In this document: positions 55,479 to 64,000 of the stretch, piece after piece
Position numbering within the stretch: the first letter of the stretch is position 1
Layout of the letters: every line of letters starts with the position of its first letter
Assembly (NCBI GenBank): GCA_947561395.2
Contig: OX387185.1
Span: 23,751,866 to 23,815,865 of the forward strand
Length of the DNA stretch: 64,000 nt
From: Buxus sempervirens
Lineage: Eukaryota > Streptophyta > Magnoliopsida > Buxales > Buxaceae
Direction: 5' to 3'
Program-made: the position numbers and the translations under genes
The notes under the pieces: model-generated
Seen by the model: the letters and a program-made list of their open reading frames with translations, nothing else
Databases searched by the model: none
Told to the model about the DNA's origin: nothing

Positions 55479-55880
55479 TTAATCGCCATTGTGGTTGGTC
55501 TATGTTTTGAAACGGTTATTGGGATGTCGGTTTTCAACTTCAGAGTTTATTTCTATCGACTATTTGTGCTGGTTATTTATCATGGCATGTTTATAACTGA
55601 GGATAACTATTTCTGCATGCATATGATACTCGCTGAGATATTCGTATCTCATTCCGTTGTTTTCATTTTGTTTTCAAATACTCTTGGAGAGCTCGATACT
55701 TGCGGGTAGTTACTTGGACATGTGAGTTTATTTCAGTTTGGGATTATTTAGCGCACTCGGTTATATAGTTATTGTTATATTCATGCTTTTCCTTCACTCT
55801 GATATTGCATCCTGTGTTACATGCTAACCTCTGGAGACGTGTTACGATTTAACTACGTAACTCGGATCTGGGGCATTACA
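55479..55880 (+). repeat. 5' LTR fragment of element C
   Basis: It aligns with 60955-61357, the last 403 bp of the 3' LTR, and ends GGGGCATTACA. The chromovirus plus copy interrupts it on the left; the rest of the LTR, including the hairpin array, is not found in the window. Confidence 0.85.
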
Positions 55881-55882
55881 GA

Positions 55883-55894
55883 TGTTATCAGAGC
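55883..55894 (+). other. Primer binding site of element C
   Basis: TGTTATCAGAGC, a methionine-tRNA site with one change from TGGTATCAGAGC, two bases after the LTR end. Confidence 0.75.
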
Positions 55895-56686
55895 ATATTA
55901 GAGGTATGAAAGGAGACATGATATAGGAATAGGAACCTTAGGATGGCCTTGGGGGTTGTGTGCTCGCTAGTAAGCATTTCAAAGAATAGGAAATATAGGT
56001 TGAGAGTGTTCTTCCTGCAGATCTGGCAGAAATTAACATTATTTATATTCAGTTACTTGGTTCCTTGCGTTATGTCAACCTAATATGGTATAATTTATTA
56101 TATGCGATATAAAACACTAAGGTGATTATATGTATTAATGGTGAATATTATGTTGTTGACCGGTTAGAATAAATTGCAATATTAATAGTGGTTAAAAAGC
56201 ACCTAAATTGCCACCTAGGAACAATAAGTAGATAGGAAGTGAATGAAAGGACCTACATTATATATATATGAAGAAAAAGTACAAGGCTTGGAGTATAGCT
56301 GTAACAGTGATAAAAAAAATAATAAAAAGATTGTGACTCACTATAGCAAACGGAAACTAAGAAATATACATCTGTTTTCAAAAAGGAAATACAAAACTCA
56401 AAGGAATGAAAAGTCAGCTAGAAGGTCCTGCATCATCTCCTCCATCACCAGTACTCCCTCCTGTCTCTACGTCTCCCTCTCCGGTCCCAGCCACACTAGC
56501 CCCGCCAGCGTCCTCTCTAGCCCTATCATCATCTCCTATAGGACCCCTGTCGCCAGTAGCACCATCTGTTGTGGCATTAGCATCGGACTAGCCGTCGTCC
56601 ATGAAAACCTGCATAAATCGGCGGTGGGTGGCATGCATGAATTGTACATGGCCCCGCAGGGTCCCTATTGATATCTTCATCACCTC
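55895..56686. other. Element C interior, left part
   Basis: About 800 bp of AT-rich sequence with no coding region I can support. It serves as leader on the plus strand and as the 3' untranslated region of the antisense ORF on the minus strand. Confidence 0.5.
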
Positions 56687-57847
56687 CTAACGTCGTAGAA
56701 TCACCTCCTGAGTCTGCTGTATCACCACCTGAGTATCTGATATCTCGCCTATATGCCAAACAGTGTGGGCCATGTGGAAGGCCAGCGCCCTCACTATCTC
56801 CCGAGTCGACCTCGACTCATCTACCAAAGTAGATATGAGAGGGGAAAGACCAGAAATGGTGGATGGAGAAAGGTCAGAAGGGGAAGAATGGGGAATCTTG
56901 GAAGAAGTTGGAACAGAAGTAGAAGGAATGTCAGTGGAAGGAGGAAAAGAAGAAGGAGAAAGAATATCAGACGAAAGGGGATCATCTACAGGAGCAGGAA
57001 TGGAAGTCGAAGGAGCAGGTGGACAAAGCTCAACAACAGTATCAGAAATCCTCCTAGCACGAGTGAGACTTATGGTGGCTCTGCAAATGGGCTGACTCTG
57101 GGGCAAGGGAGCGAATCTAGGATACTGAGCCGGGGAAGCAGCTATGAGCCTAGCTACCAAACAACTGTAGGGTAAGGCAACAGATCTCTTACGATCCTCG
57201 TGAACCCCAAGCATAATCGAGATAATCACTGAAGGAAGGTCGATGGAATCGCCCTTCCGTATGGCGTAGAGGAATAGAGAGCGAGAGCTAGTGAGAGAAG
57301 AAAAATGAGAAACCGGCTCGAGATCGGTAAAAATGATCTTCATCAGAATATAGGCATCAACAGAGAATCCAGCGGTAAGGAGAGCACCCACTTCGGTATA
57401 CTCTGTCGCCTGGCCCATAAGAAATGTGGAGACAACAGAATAATCAGCTATGGTCTCGCCGGAGTAGGGGTAGACCGGGTGCTCTACCCTGGGGATATGA
57501 AGGCTAGCCACTATAAGGTCAGGGGAAATCAAAAAGCGGGTGCCCCTAATATAAACATTGAAGGAGGTATGATGAGGAGAGATGTCGTGGATGTTACTGT
57601 AAAACTCCCGAACTTGCTCCTCACAAGTAGGTGAAAAACCACTGAAAGCAGGTATCCACCCACGGACTCTAAAGACCTCCTCAATAGAAGAAGCAAAGTC
57701 CACAAATCGAACCTTCCTCTCTACTAAGACAGCTCTATGCTGCAGGTATTTCTCATATGTCTCCCTCTCTCTATCAGAAAGGAACCTATCATCTCTACGC
57801 TCAATCCTAGCCCTTTTAGAGGGATTCCCTGTTGAGGTCTTAGCCAT
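56687..57847 (-). CDS. Antisense accessory ORF of element C (Transposase_32-like), intact
   Basis: 386 codons starting MAKTSTGNPSKRARIERRDD, with a basic stretch near the N-terminus that could serve for nuclear import. The central domain has QVREFYSNIHDISPHHTSFN, VYIRGTRFLISPDLI and SRSLFLYAIRKGDSIDLPSV. It resembles the Sirevirus third ORF (REFYSN, VRG, LLHAI, SIC/DLPSII) and, from memory, the putative plant transposon protein family (Pfam Transposase_32). A Pro/Ser-rich linker and a helical C-terminus follow. The frame has no stop although the surrounding elements are decayed. It is antisense to its element, with a TATA box at 58486-58499. Function unknown. Confidence 0.7.
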   Translation of the reverse strand: MAKTSTGNPSKRARIERRDDRFLSDRERETYEKYLQHRAVLVERKVRFVDFASSIEEVFRVRGWIPAFSGFSPTCEEQVREFYSNIHDISPHHTSFNVYIRGTRFLISPDLIVASLHIPRVEHPVYPYSGETIADYSVVSTFLMGQATEYTEVGALLTAGFSVDAYILMKIIFTDLEPVSHFSSLTSSRSLFLYAIRKGDSIDLPSVIISIMLGVHEDRKRSVALPYSCLVARLIAASPAQYPRFAPLPQSQPICRATISLTRARRISDTVVELCPPAPSTSIPAPVDDPLSSDILSPSSFPPSTDIPSTSVPTSSKIPHSSPSDLSPSTISGLSPLISTLVDESRSTREIVRALAFHMAHTVWHIGEISDTQVVIQQTQEVILRR

Positions 57848-59319
57848 CTAAGAGTTGGAATAAAGTGAAATTGGAATAGAGAAGCAACAAGAACAAAAGA
57901 AAACAAGGTTAGTAAAAGAATAACAATTAGTTTACCGCAAATAAAGAGAAACCAGAGAGTAAGTTCCGACAAAATATACAACGATGGATTAAAACAGTGC
58001 GAAAATAAAAACTTAAAATGAAGATCATTGCAGGAAACTGAAAGAGAAAAATAAGTTGAAAAAAAAATGGGGGCGTCAAGGTCAGTTGTGTGCCGCTTAG
58101 TCAGGAGGAACTCAACGCACCGATCCGGCCGCGACCAGAAATTGGGGGTTTCCACGTCAAGGGAGGTAAATGCAGAAATCATCAACTAAAACAAGTCCAA
58201 ATCGATGATAAGAGTTGATTAAAAGATAAAAGAACAAATTTTAACCTAATGCCCTAAATGTTTGAACAAAAATCAAATTTTTATGAAATTTATGCCCTAG
58301 CTGCAAGTTCATTTTAGAAGTTTGGAAAACAATCTAGGATCAAAACATATTGGTTTTCGTACCTGTGGGTGGTGATCCGAAGAGGAGTTGATCGATTGGA
58401 GATTGAAGAAAGCTAGCGCCGGGGAGAGCAAGGCTTCGCGGCAGTGAACAGTTTGAGCAAGAGTTCGCGTGCGTGTCAGTTTGAGGGTTTTATAAAAATT
58501 TTCTTTTCACAAAGCCAGCGGACCGTGGGGGTTAGTGCAAGGTTGGGTTTAAAACCTAAGCTACTCAGCGGAAGGTCTTGAGTTGGGCGTTAAGTGCGCA
58601 GTTTTCCCAAGCAGGAATACACTAAGGTTTTAATTAGCAAAAAGGGGATAAATTATAATTATACGGTAGTTAGGATTAAATTTTACTAACTTGGAAAGAT
58701 AATGGATATATAGATGGGAATATTAACTCAATAAGTCGAATGCGTCTGGATTAATTGAAACCTTAAATTATCGGAAAATGTAGAAATTTAATATTTTATC
58801 TGAAGTAAAAATTAAAGTCTGTACAAGGACTTGTTTCGGAACTTTTGGAAATTGCAAGTCAAGTTTTGATAAATATTAATGGTTGCAAGTGCATAAGTAG
58901 AATTGGTGGGATAACTTATGTGATCGTATAATAATAATTGAGGATGAATGCATAATAAAATTTACTCTTGCTAGATATCGTCTGCTGTTTGATGAGCCAG
59001 TTGCATTGAGACATACCAAAGTGTGGGGAAACAGGGTACCATGTGAAACTACACCGGAGTATGAAACTCTATGCAATATGGGGTATGAGGCAAGATAAAC
59101 TAGAAGAAATCGTGAAATTCCTCCTCAAGATTGCATATAAGCAGACGCGTTGATATGTACAGATTGAGGATAGGAATTTTATAGGCTTCTTCTACAGTAT
59201 TCTTGAAGTTAAATCATAATTTGAGGAATGGAAATAAATGAAAGAAAGTGAAGTTTTTGAAGTTTTATTGGAATTGTAGAATGAGGATAAATGACACAAA
59301 TTTCAAGGATGAAATTTTT
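57848..59319. other. Element C interior, right part, including 5' region of the antisense ORF
   Basis: About 1.5 kb without a credible gene. On the minus strand 58486-57848 looks like a promoter and 5' untranslated region. A CAG followed by GTACGAAAAC on the minus strand near 58362 could be the donor of a leader intron, but I cannot fix an acceptor. The stretch 58620-59319 is AT-rich and lacks recognisable features. Confidence 0.45.
58486..58499 (-). promoter_or_regulatory. TATA box of the element C antisense ORF
   Basis: The minus strand reads TTTTTATAAAACCC about 640 bp upstream of the ORF start. The next 100 bases are of mixed composition like a 5' untranslated region. No LTR-like repeat array is obvious beside it. 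Confidence 0.5.
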
Positions 59320-59333
59320 GTAGGGGGGAAGAA
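59320..59333 (+). other. Polypurine tract of element C
   Basis: GTAGGGGGGAAGAA directly precedes the LTR start TGTAAAACCCC. Confidence 0.8.
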
Positions 59334-61357
59334 TGTAAAACCCCAGTTTTAGTAAGAATTTATTTAAAAGATTAACTAGTAGGCTTAATTAAATATTTGT
59401 GAGTGGAGATTTCGGGCTATCGAGTAGCAAAGGGTAATTTGAATTTTTTTAAGAATTAAGAATGTGAGTACTAAAACTATAATTAATGGTGATTAAAAAT
59501 TTAAAACCGAATAAATAATATTATCCTTAACCTTAGTGGAGGGTAAATATGAGATTTCGAAGGTTAAGTTAAGGCAAGCAATAAATAAATTAGGTTAAGG
59601 GTGGAGCTCTGCGAAGCCTATAAATAGACTGCTAGGTTAAAAATTTCAGGTTGGGGAAAAGAAACCAGAGGCCGAGCTCAGATGTAATTAGATTTGGATG
59701 CTGCCTTGCACATGAGGTCATAGGGCGTTAAATCTTTCTTCCCGGAGATGATTAGCATAAAGGTTGGAAGCTAGAAGAAATCCTCAATATATCAGGTGAG
59801 TAGCATCGTTTTAATCTGTGTTTTGGGTTTTGACTTCTGAGATTAGCCGAACTGCATGTTTGTGAAGAATGTTAGTTTCGAACTTGAATTATTTGAAGAG
59901 TTTTGAGGCATGATATGAAACGTGTTTAGATTAATTTTGATTCGGGTTGAATCATCTATTGAGGGTAGTAGAAGCATAGAAAAATTGTCGTGGAGGCTGG
60001 AATGTAGGCCAGTCATGGCTATATGGTATTAACAGCGGGTTAAAAATTTACCGAGAAGAATAGGGGGTGTCCGCTGGGCTGCCGCCAACCTTTTCTCCTC
60101 GGTGGTAGCTTGGCGCATATATATTTTTGGGTCCGCCGAGCTGGCACCGACCTAGCACCAAGGGGCCTGAGGTCAGCGCACCAACTAAATTCTCCAGTAA
60201 AGTGCGGTTGACCAATTTTTAACACATTTTTGGTACTGTAAGGCTTAAACCTCTTAGCCAAACACTAGATTAAGATGTTAGAAGTATTTTAATCTGCTCC
60301 AAACATTCAGGGATCTTTGGGTCAATTGTTGGTAGGTTTTATGAGTTTCCAGAAGTTGTATTCGGAGGACTGTTTGTTGTCAAACTTCTATACTTGATAC
60401 CCTGATGTGTAATTTAGTTTTATCTATGTTTTACCATTGTTTTCTAGTTTGTGGATTTGTTTAACCTAAGTTTATAAGGTTTCAAAGTGCTGAACAGTAT
60501 ATGTAAATTATCTTTGTGTGAGTAAAAGGATTTTACTGCCGATGGGATTGGTTTGTTTTTGGGTTGGAATACCTACTGAAGTTCCACGAGTTGTTGTTCT
60601 GGTCTGGAGTGACCTGTGATGAGTTTGTGACATTGTTTTACTGTTTTGGTTTAGTTTTACCTGGATCCATGTCTAAGCTTAGTAATGTGATGGTATTGTT
60701 TGTTGGTGTAATTGCATGGCCTTGTGTATTGACAGGACCGGTGCAGAGCAGCCAGAAACCCTGAGTAGGCCTGGTTGTCAATGCCAAAACCCGGGGAGTT
60801 GGCCGACATTGGATGATGAAACCCTGAGTAGGCCGTCATTTCAGAGTTCTGAAATCCTGAGTAGGTCGGAACTGTGTACATGGAGGTGTGGATGTCTCCT
60901 TGGCATGACAATTAACCAATTGAAACAATAAGCATGACATTGACCATTCGTTGTTTAATCGCCATTGTGGTTGGTCTATGTTTTGAAACGGTTATTGGGA
61001 TGTCGGTTTTCAACTTCGGAGTTTATTTCTATCGACTATTTGTGCTTGTGATTTATCGTGGCATGTTTATAACTGAGGATAACTATTTCTTCATGCATAT
61101 GTTACTCGCTGAGATATTCGTACTCATTCCGTTATTTTTGTTTTGTTTTCAAATACTCTTGGAGTGCTCAATACTTGCGGGTAGTTACTTGGACATGTGA
61201 GTTTATTTCAGTTTGGGATTATTTTAGCACACTCTGTTAAATAGTTATTGTTATATTCATGTTTTTCCTTCACTCTGATATTGCGATCTTGTGTTACATG
61301 CTAACCTCTGGAGACGTGTTACGGTTTAACTACGTAACTCGGATCTAGGGCGTTACA
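59334..61357 (+). repeat. 3' LTR of element C (2024 bp)
   Basis: TGTAAAACCCCAG to GGGCGTTACA; TATA box CCTATAAATAG at 59617-59627, so about 1.7 kb is transcribed. It has a short GC-rich block (60055-60185) and one copy of the conserved-loop hairpin array. The matching solo LTR C1 is longer, partly because its hairpin array is duplicated. Confidence 0.88.
60752..60872 (+). repeat. Conserved-loop hairpin array in the element C 3' LTR (4 hairpins)
   Basis: CCAG/CTGG (60752-60774), CAATGCC/GACATTG (60779-60811, one mismatch), ATGAT/GTCAT (60813-60839, one G.U) and GTTCTGA/TCGGAAC (60846-60872, one G.U), all around a loop close to AAACCCTGAGTAGG. Compared with C1 the third and fourth stems have changed but still pair. 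Confidence 0.85.
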
Positions 61358-62366
61358 TTACCAAAACCTAGATCTCTCTAACAGCCACCTTTCTTTATCG
61401 TATAAACAAATTTCGGGATGGTATTAGCCTCACACGCCTGTGGCTTGCCAGGGAAAGCGAGGTAAAACATCCCCCCAGGTTTTGGATTCCTATAGCGCCA
61501 CTGGTTTCTTGCCGTGGTATGCGAGGGTCTAGTACTTGGCTCAGACCCTTGTAGGTGTTTGTCTCGGGTTGGGTACCCTTTTCCCACCTAATTTTCTGAT
61601 ATACCCTACTATGTGAATGTGAATATGAATGATGAATGAAGATGAGTAAAATCAATTTAAAACTCAAGAGTCCTTGAGGGGCAGCAACTCCCGTCTTTTT
61701 GCATCAAACTGAATAAACCCTCGATCATGGGCTACCTCAGCCCTAATTTAGGAATCCAACCAAACTTTGATCAAGGTGGCCGCCCCAGATCCATGCATAG
61801 AGTCCTGTGAGCCATGGGCCTCAACCCATTGAGTCCGCTGGAAGCACCCTAAGTCCAAATCGGCCTTTTTGAGCAGATGAAAGCCAGTCAGATCAGACAA
61901 ACAGATGAAAGCGAGCCAGATTAGAACAGGGGCACAAAACCCTAGATCTAGGAATTCAGTTCACCTACCTTTGAAGCAATTTGTATCCTTCTTTTGAGCT
62001 CCCAACAGCCCTAAAGATGAATTCTTTGCAGATTTTTATAAATAACATGTAAATTTTGCTCTCGATGGCAAGTTGTAAGTTTTTGCTAAGGTTCGACGCC
62101 AAAAGCAGACGAAAGAATAGATGAAAAACAAAAGACTGATCAGGATTTGGAGGTGCTTCCATACACAAGTATGTCTAGGAGTCGTACCTTGATAGGCACC
62201 AACCTTTCCTAGGATTATGCACACACTTTTGGGGATGTGTTTTGATGTCTGCCTATTGGCACAGACTTTCAGGATGGTGCAATGAAAGCCTCTTGATGTA
62301 ATCTTCAAACATTTCACACCAAGACCACCACTCAGGACACTATATTCATAGTAAGAAAGGATTGCG
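61358..62366 (+). other. Probable leader of a plus-strand Tat element
   Basis: About 1 kb between LTR C and the Tat gag below. I see no gene, no LTR end and no primer binding site matching the Tat type. The short frames present have no recognisable content. Confidence 0.4.
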
Positions 62367-63770
62367 ATGAATTCTTCTGAGGTACCAACTCCATCATCCC
62401 CGCAGCAAAGGGTTGAAGAACAACCAATCATAATGGATCTAAGCCAACAGGTGGCCATGATGTTAGCTATGAGAATTCAAATGCTAGAAATCCAGCAGGG
62501 GCAACCACCTCAACCAACAGCCATAGCAGCACATCTGCCACCACGGGACACTCCATTCCCACATCTGGCGGCAGTTCCCATTCATCCTCCACAACAAGAA
62601 CCATTTGTGCCTATCCAACTGGGGCAAGGAGAGCAAGACCGGAATAGGGCACGAGAGGCCCAACTTGAGGAAATATTGGCAGCAATAAAGGAAGACAATA
62701 AGGCCCAAATGGCCGCAATGAAAGAAGACCTCTTGAAGCAACTCTAGCCCAACCCAGTGCAGGATGAAACCACTCTAGAGAGCCTATGTTTCTTCCCAGA
62801 CATCCAACTATCAGGTAAATTCCGATGTCCCAAACTGCATAGTTTCGACGGCACTGGCTGCCTGATACACCTGTGATCGTATGTTGGTGACATGTGTCAA
62901 TATGCGAAGGAAGAGAAGATTATGGTTCAATTCTTCCAGAGATCTTTAACTGGGGTAGCATACTCTTGGTTCCTAAGTCTGGATAAGCAGAAGGTTAAGA
63001 CATGGAACGACCTCGCGGCCGTGTTCATCCAACAGTACCATTTAAATAGCCAAATGGTTCAGACCATAACAGAATTGCAGAAGTTGTCAAAGAGGAATAG
63101 CGAGTCTGTGAGAGACTACGCCAAAAGGTGGATGGAACTGGAAAACGTGGTACAACCCCCCTCTTCTTGAACAAGAGCGGACTTCTTTGTTCATATCATC
63201 ATTGAGACAACCATACTTCACAATGCTGTTGGAACAGTGTGCTATAAGTTTCACCGACCTAATCATGGCAGCAGATAGAATTGAGGTTGCGGTTAACATG
63301 GAAAAGCTTGGAGGCTCCATGACAAGCTTGTTGCATGGAAAAATCTCAATGGCAAGAAGCAGGAGAATGACGACAACACAAGTACAGTTAACCACATACA
63401 ACCTTCTACACTGTTTCGCATCCCTTCCTCAAGAAACACAAGCTTCCCCCCCCCCCCCCTCCACACAAACAATATCACATATCAACTTAGGAGGCGTCTT
63501 ACCAAGGAGGAAAGAAACTACTGGGAGTTCATTCCGCCTCCATATACACTGACTGAATTGTTACCAACACTCTTGAGAGAGGGTCATCTATGACTAGCAA
63601 CACCAAATCCTAAGGCGTAAAAAATGAAGGGCTATGATCCATACAAAAGCTGTGAGTACCACATGGGTATAAAATGCCATGATATTGATGGATACTTGGG
63701 CCTTCGGCATGCAGTCTAAGACCTCCTTGAAGCTGGGGAACTCAAAATCGATCCTCCACCAAATTGAAAA
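62367..63770 (+). pseudogene. gag: Decayed Tat gag, plus strand
   Basis: It opens MNSSEVPTPSSPQQRVEEQP with a Gln/Pro-rich N-terminus and a helical QLEEILAAIKEDNKAQMAAM stretch. A TAG ends this frame at 62747. The capsid region follows: FDGTGCLIHL, a TGA, then MVQFFQRSLTGVAYSWFLSL, WNDLAAVFIQQYHLNSQMV and SVRDYAKRWMELENV. A frameshift near 63165, then FISSLRQPYFTMLLEQC and ADRIEVAV. Further stops precede a CEYHMGIKCHDIDGY stretch related to the Tat gag knuckle. It is related to 1876-3387 but only distantly. The rest of the element would lie to the right of the window. Confidence 0.75.
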
Positions 63771-64000
63771 AAAAAAAGAAGAAAAAAAAAGAGAAAAAAG
63801 AGGAAAAAAATGAGAAAAGAACCACCATCATCATCATCTTGCATCTTGGTATTTCACATCATGAACTCTACTTTCTAACATTTGGTTCTCTTGGTAGGAA
63901 CCCCGTCAACAATTAGACATGGACCGCACCTTAGGAATAAGTCTTGATGCAGCTCAGCAAATAACCAATATAGTGGCTTCTCTACAAAGCCTACTACGGA
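63771..64000 (+). other. Purine-rich tract and continuation of the Tat gag-pro region
   Basis: 63767-63820 is almost pure A/G. The remainder to the window edge has no frame I can assign with confidence. Confidence 0.35.

Larger units (their letters stand above)
55479..61357 (+). mobile_element. Element C, LTR element without gag-pol carrying one antisense ORF
   Basis: 5' LTR remnant (55479-55880), mutated PBS, about 3.4 kb interior, polypurine tract and 3' LTR (59334-61357). I find no gag, protease, RT or integrase in the interior. Its only sizeable frame is the minus-strand ORF at 56687-57847. It fits a LARD-like non-autonomous element, or an internal replacement of a Gypsy element, and shares LTR ends with solo LTR C1. 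Confidence 0.75.

Noticed and set aside
56243-57634. Plus-strand frames opposite the element C ORF
   Set aside because: They are shadows of the minus-strand ORF and its flanks, with Arg/Gly-rich or random composition.

Overview
This window looks like a block of nested LTR retrotransposons from a flowering plant with a large, repeat-rich genome. I see no host gene, rRNA, tRNA or CRISPR array. The evidence is plant-type Ty3/Gypsy proteins of the Tat/Ogre group (two RNases H), Tekay-type chromoviruses (C-terminal chromodomain), a Sirevirus-type Ty1/Copia element, and several plant-specific accessory proteins that travel with retroelements.

Layout, left to right. (1) 1-7855: 5' part of Tat element A on the minus strand (5' LTR 6050-7855, PBS, long leader, broken gag, protease region with a G-patch motif, running off the left edge). 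(2) 7856-11070: 3' end of an older Tat element E (minus; RNase H and integrase). (3) 11071-26437: Tat element B, inserted in E. It has a 3' LTR (11071-12879), then two intron-containing genes on the opposite strand, a plant-mobile-domain gene (14553-20429, split by solo LTR C1) and a DUF7745-like gene (20903-22706), then minus-strand pol cut off inside RT. (4) 26441-49066: Tekay chromovirus, minus strand, containing a complete Sirevirus (29742-39767, CTCTC target duplication, one intact 1654-codon gag-pol and a third ORF) and a long LTR-like insertion D (41540-45062). (5) 49067-55478: a second, inverted and internally deleted chromovirus. (6) 55479-61357: element C, which has LTRs but no recognisable gag-pol and carries one intact antisense ORF. 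(7) 61358-64000: decayed Tat gag on the plus strand, running off the right edge.

The most interesting signals are non-coding. First, 28-bp-spaced arrays of 19-bp dyads (CCGTA...TACGG) occur five times: in the U3 of both Tat LTRs, in the element A leader, and directly upstream of each antisense gene. Second, the Sirevirus LTR and LTR family C each carry, downstream of their TATA boxes, arrays of hairpins whose loop is fixed (AATCCA or AAACCCTGAGTAGG) while the stem changes from copy to copy and stays paired. The G.U pairs I found sit on the predicted RNA strand. Third, the Sirevirus third ORF has its own TATA box next to the palindrome found in the LTR U3. Together these suggest that several unrelated families evolved element-wide control circuits around accessory genes, plus structured RNA leaders. 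That is inference; the repeats themselves are read directly.

Most coding regions other than the Sirevirus are broken, often by TAG or TGA at positions where the family has CAG or CGA, as expected of old methylated copies. One deletion at about 26437-26441 would explain four truncated ends at once.
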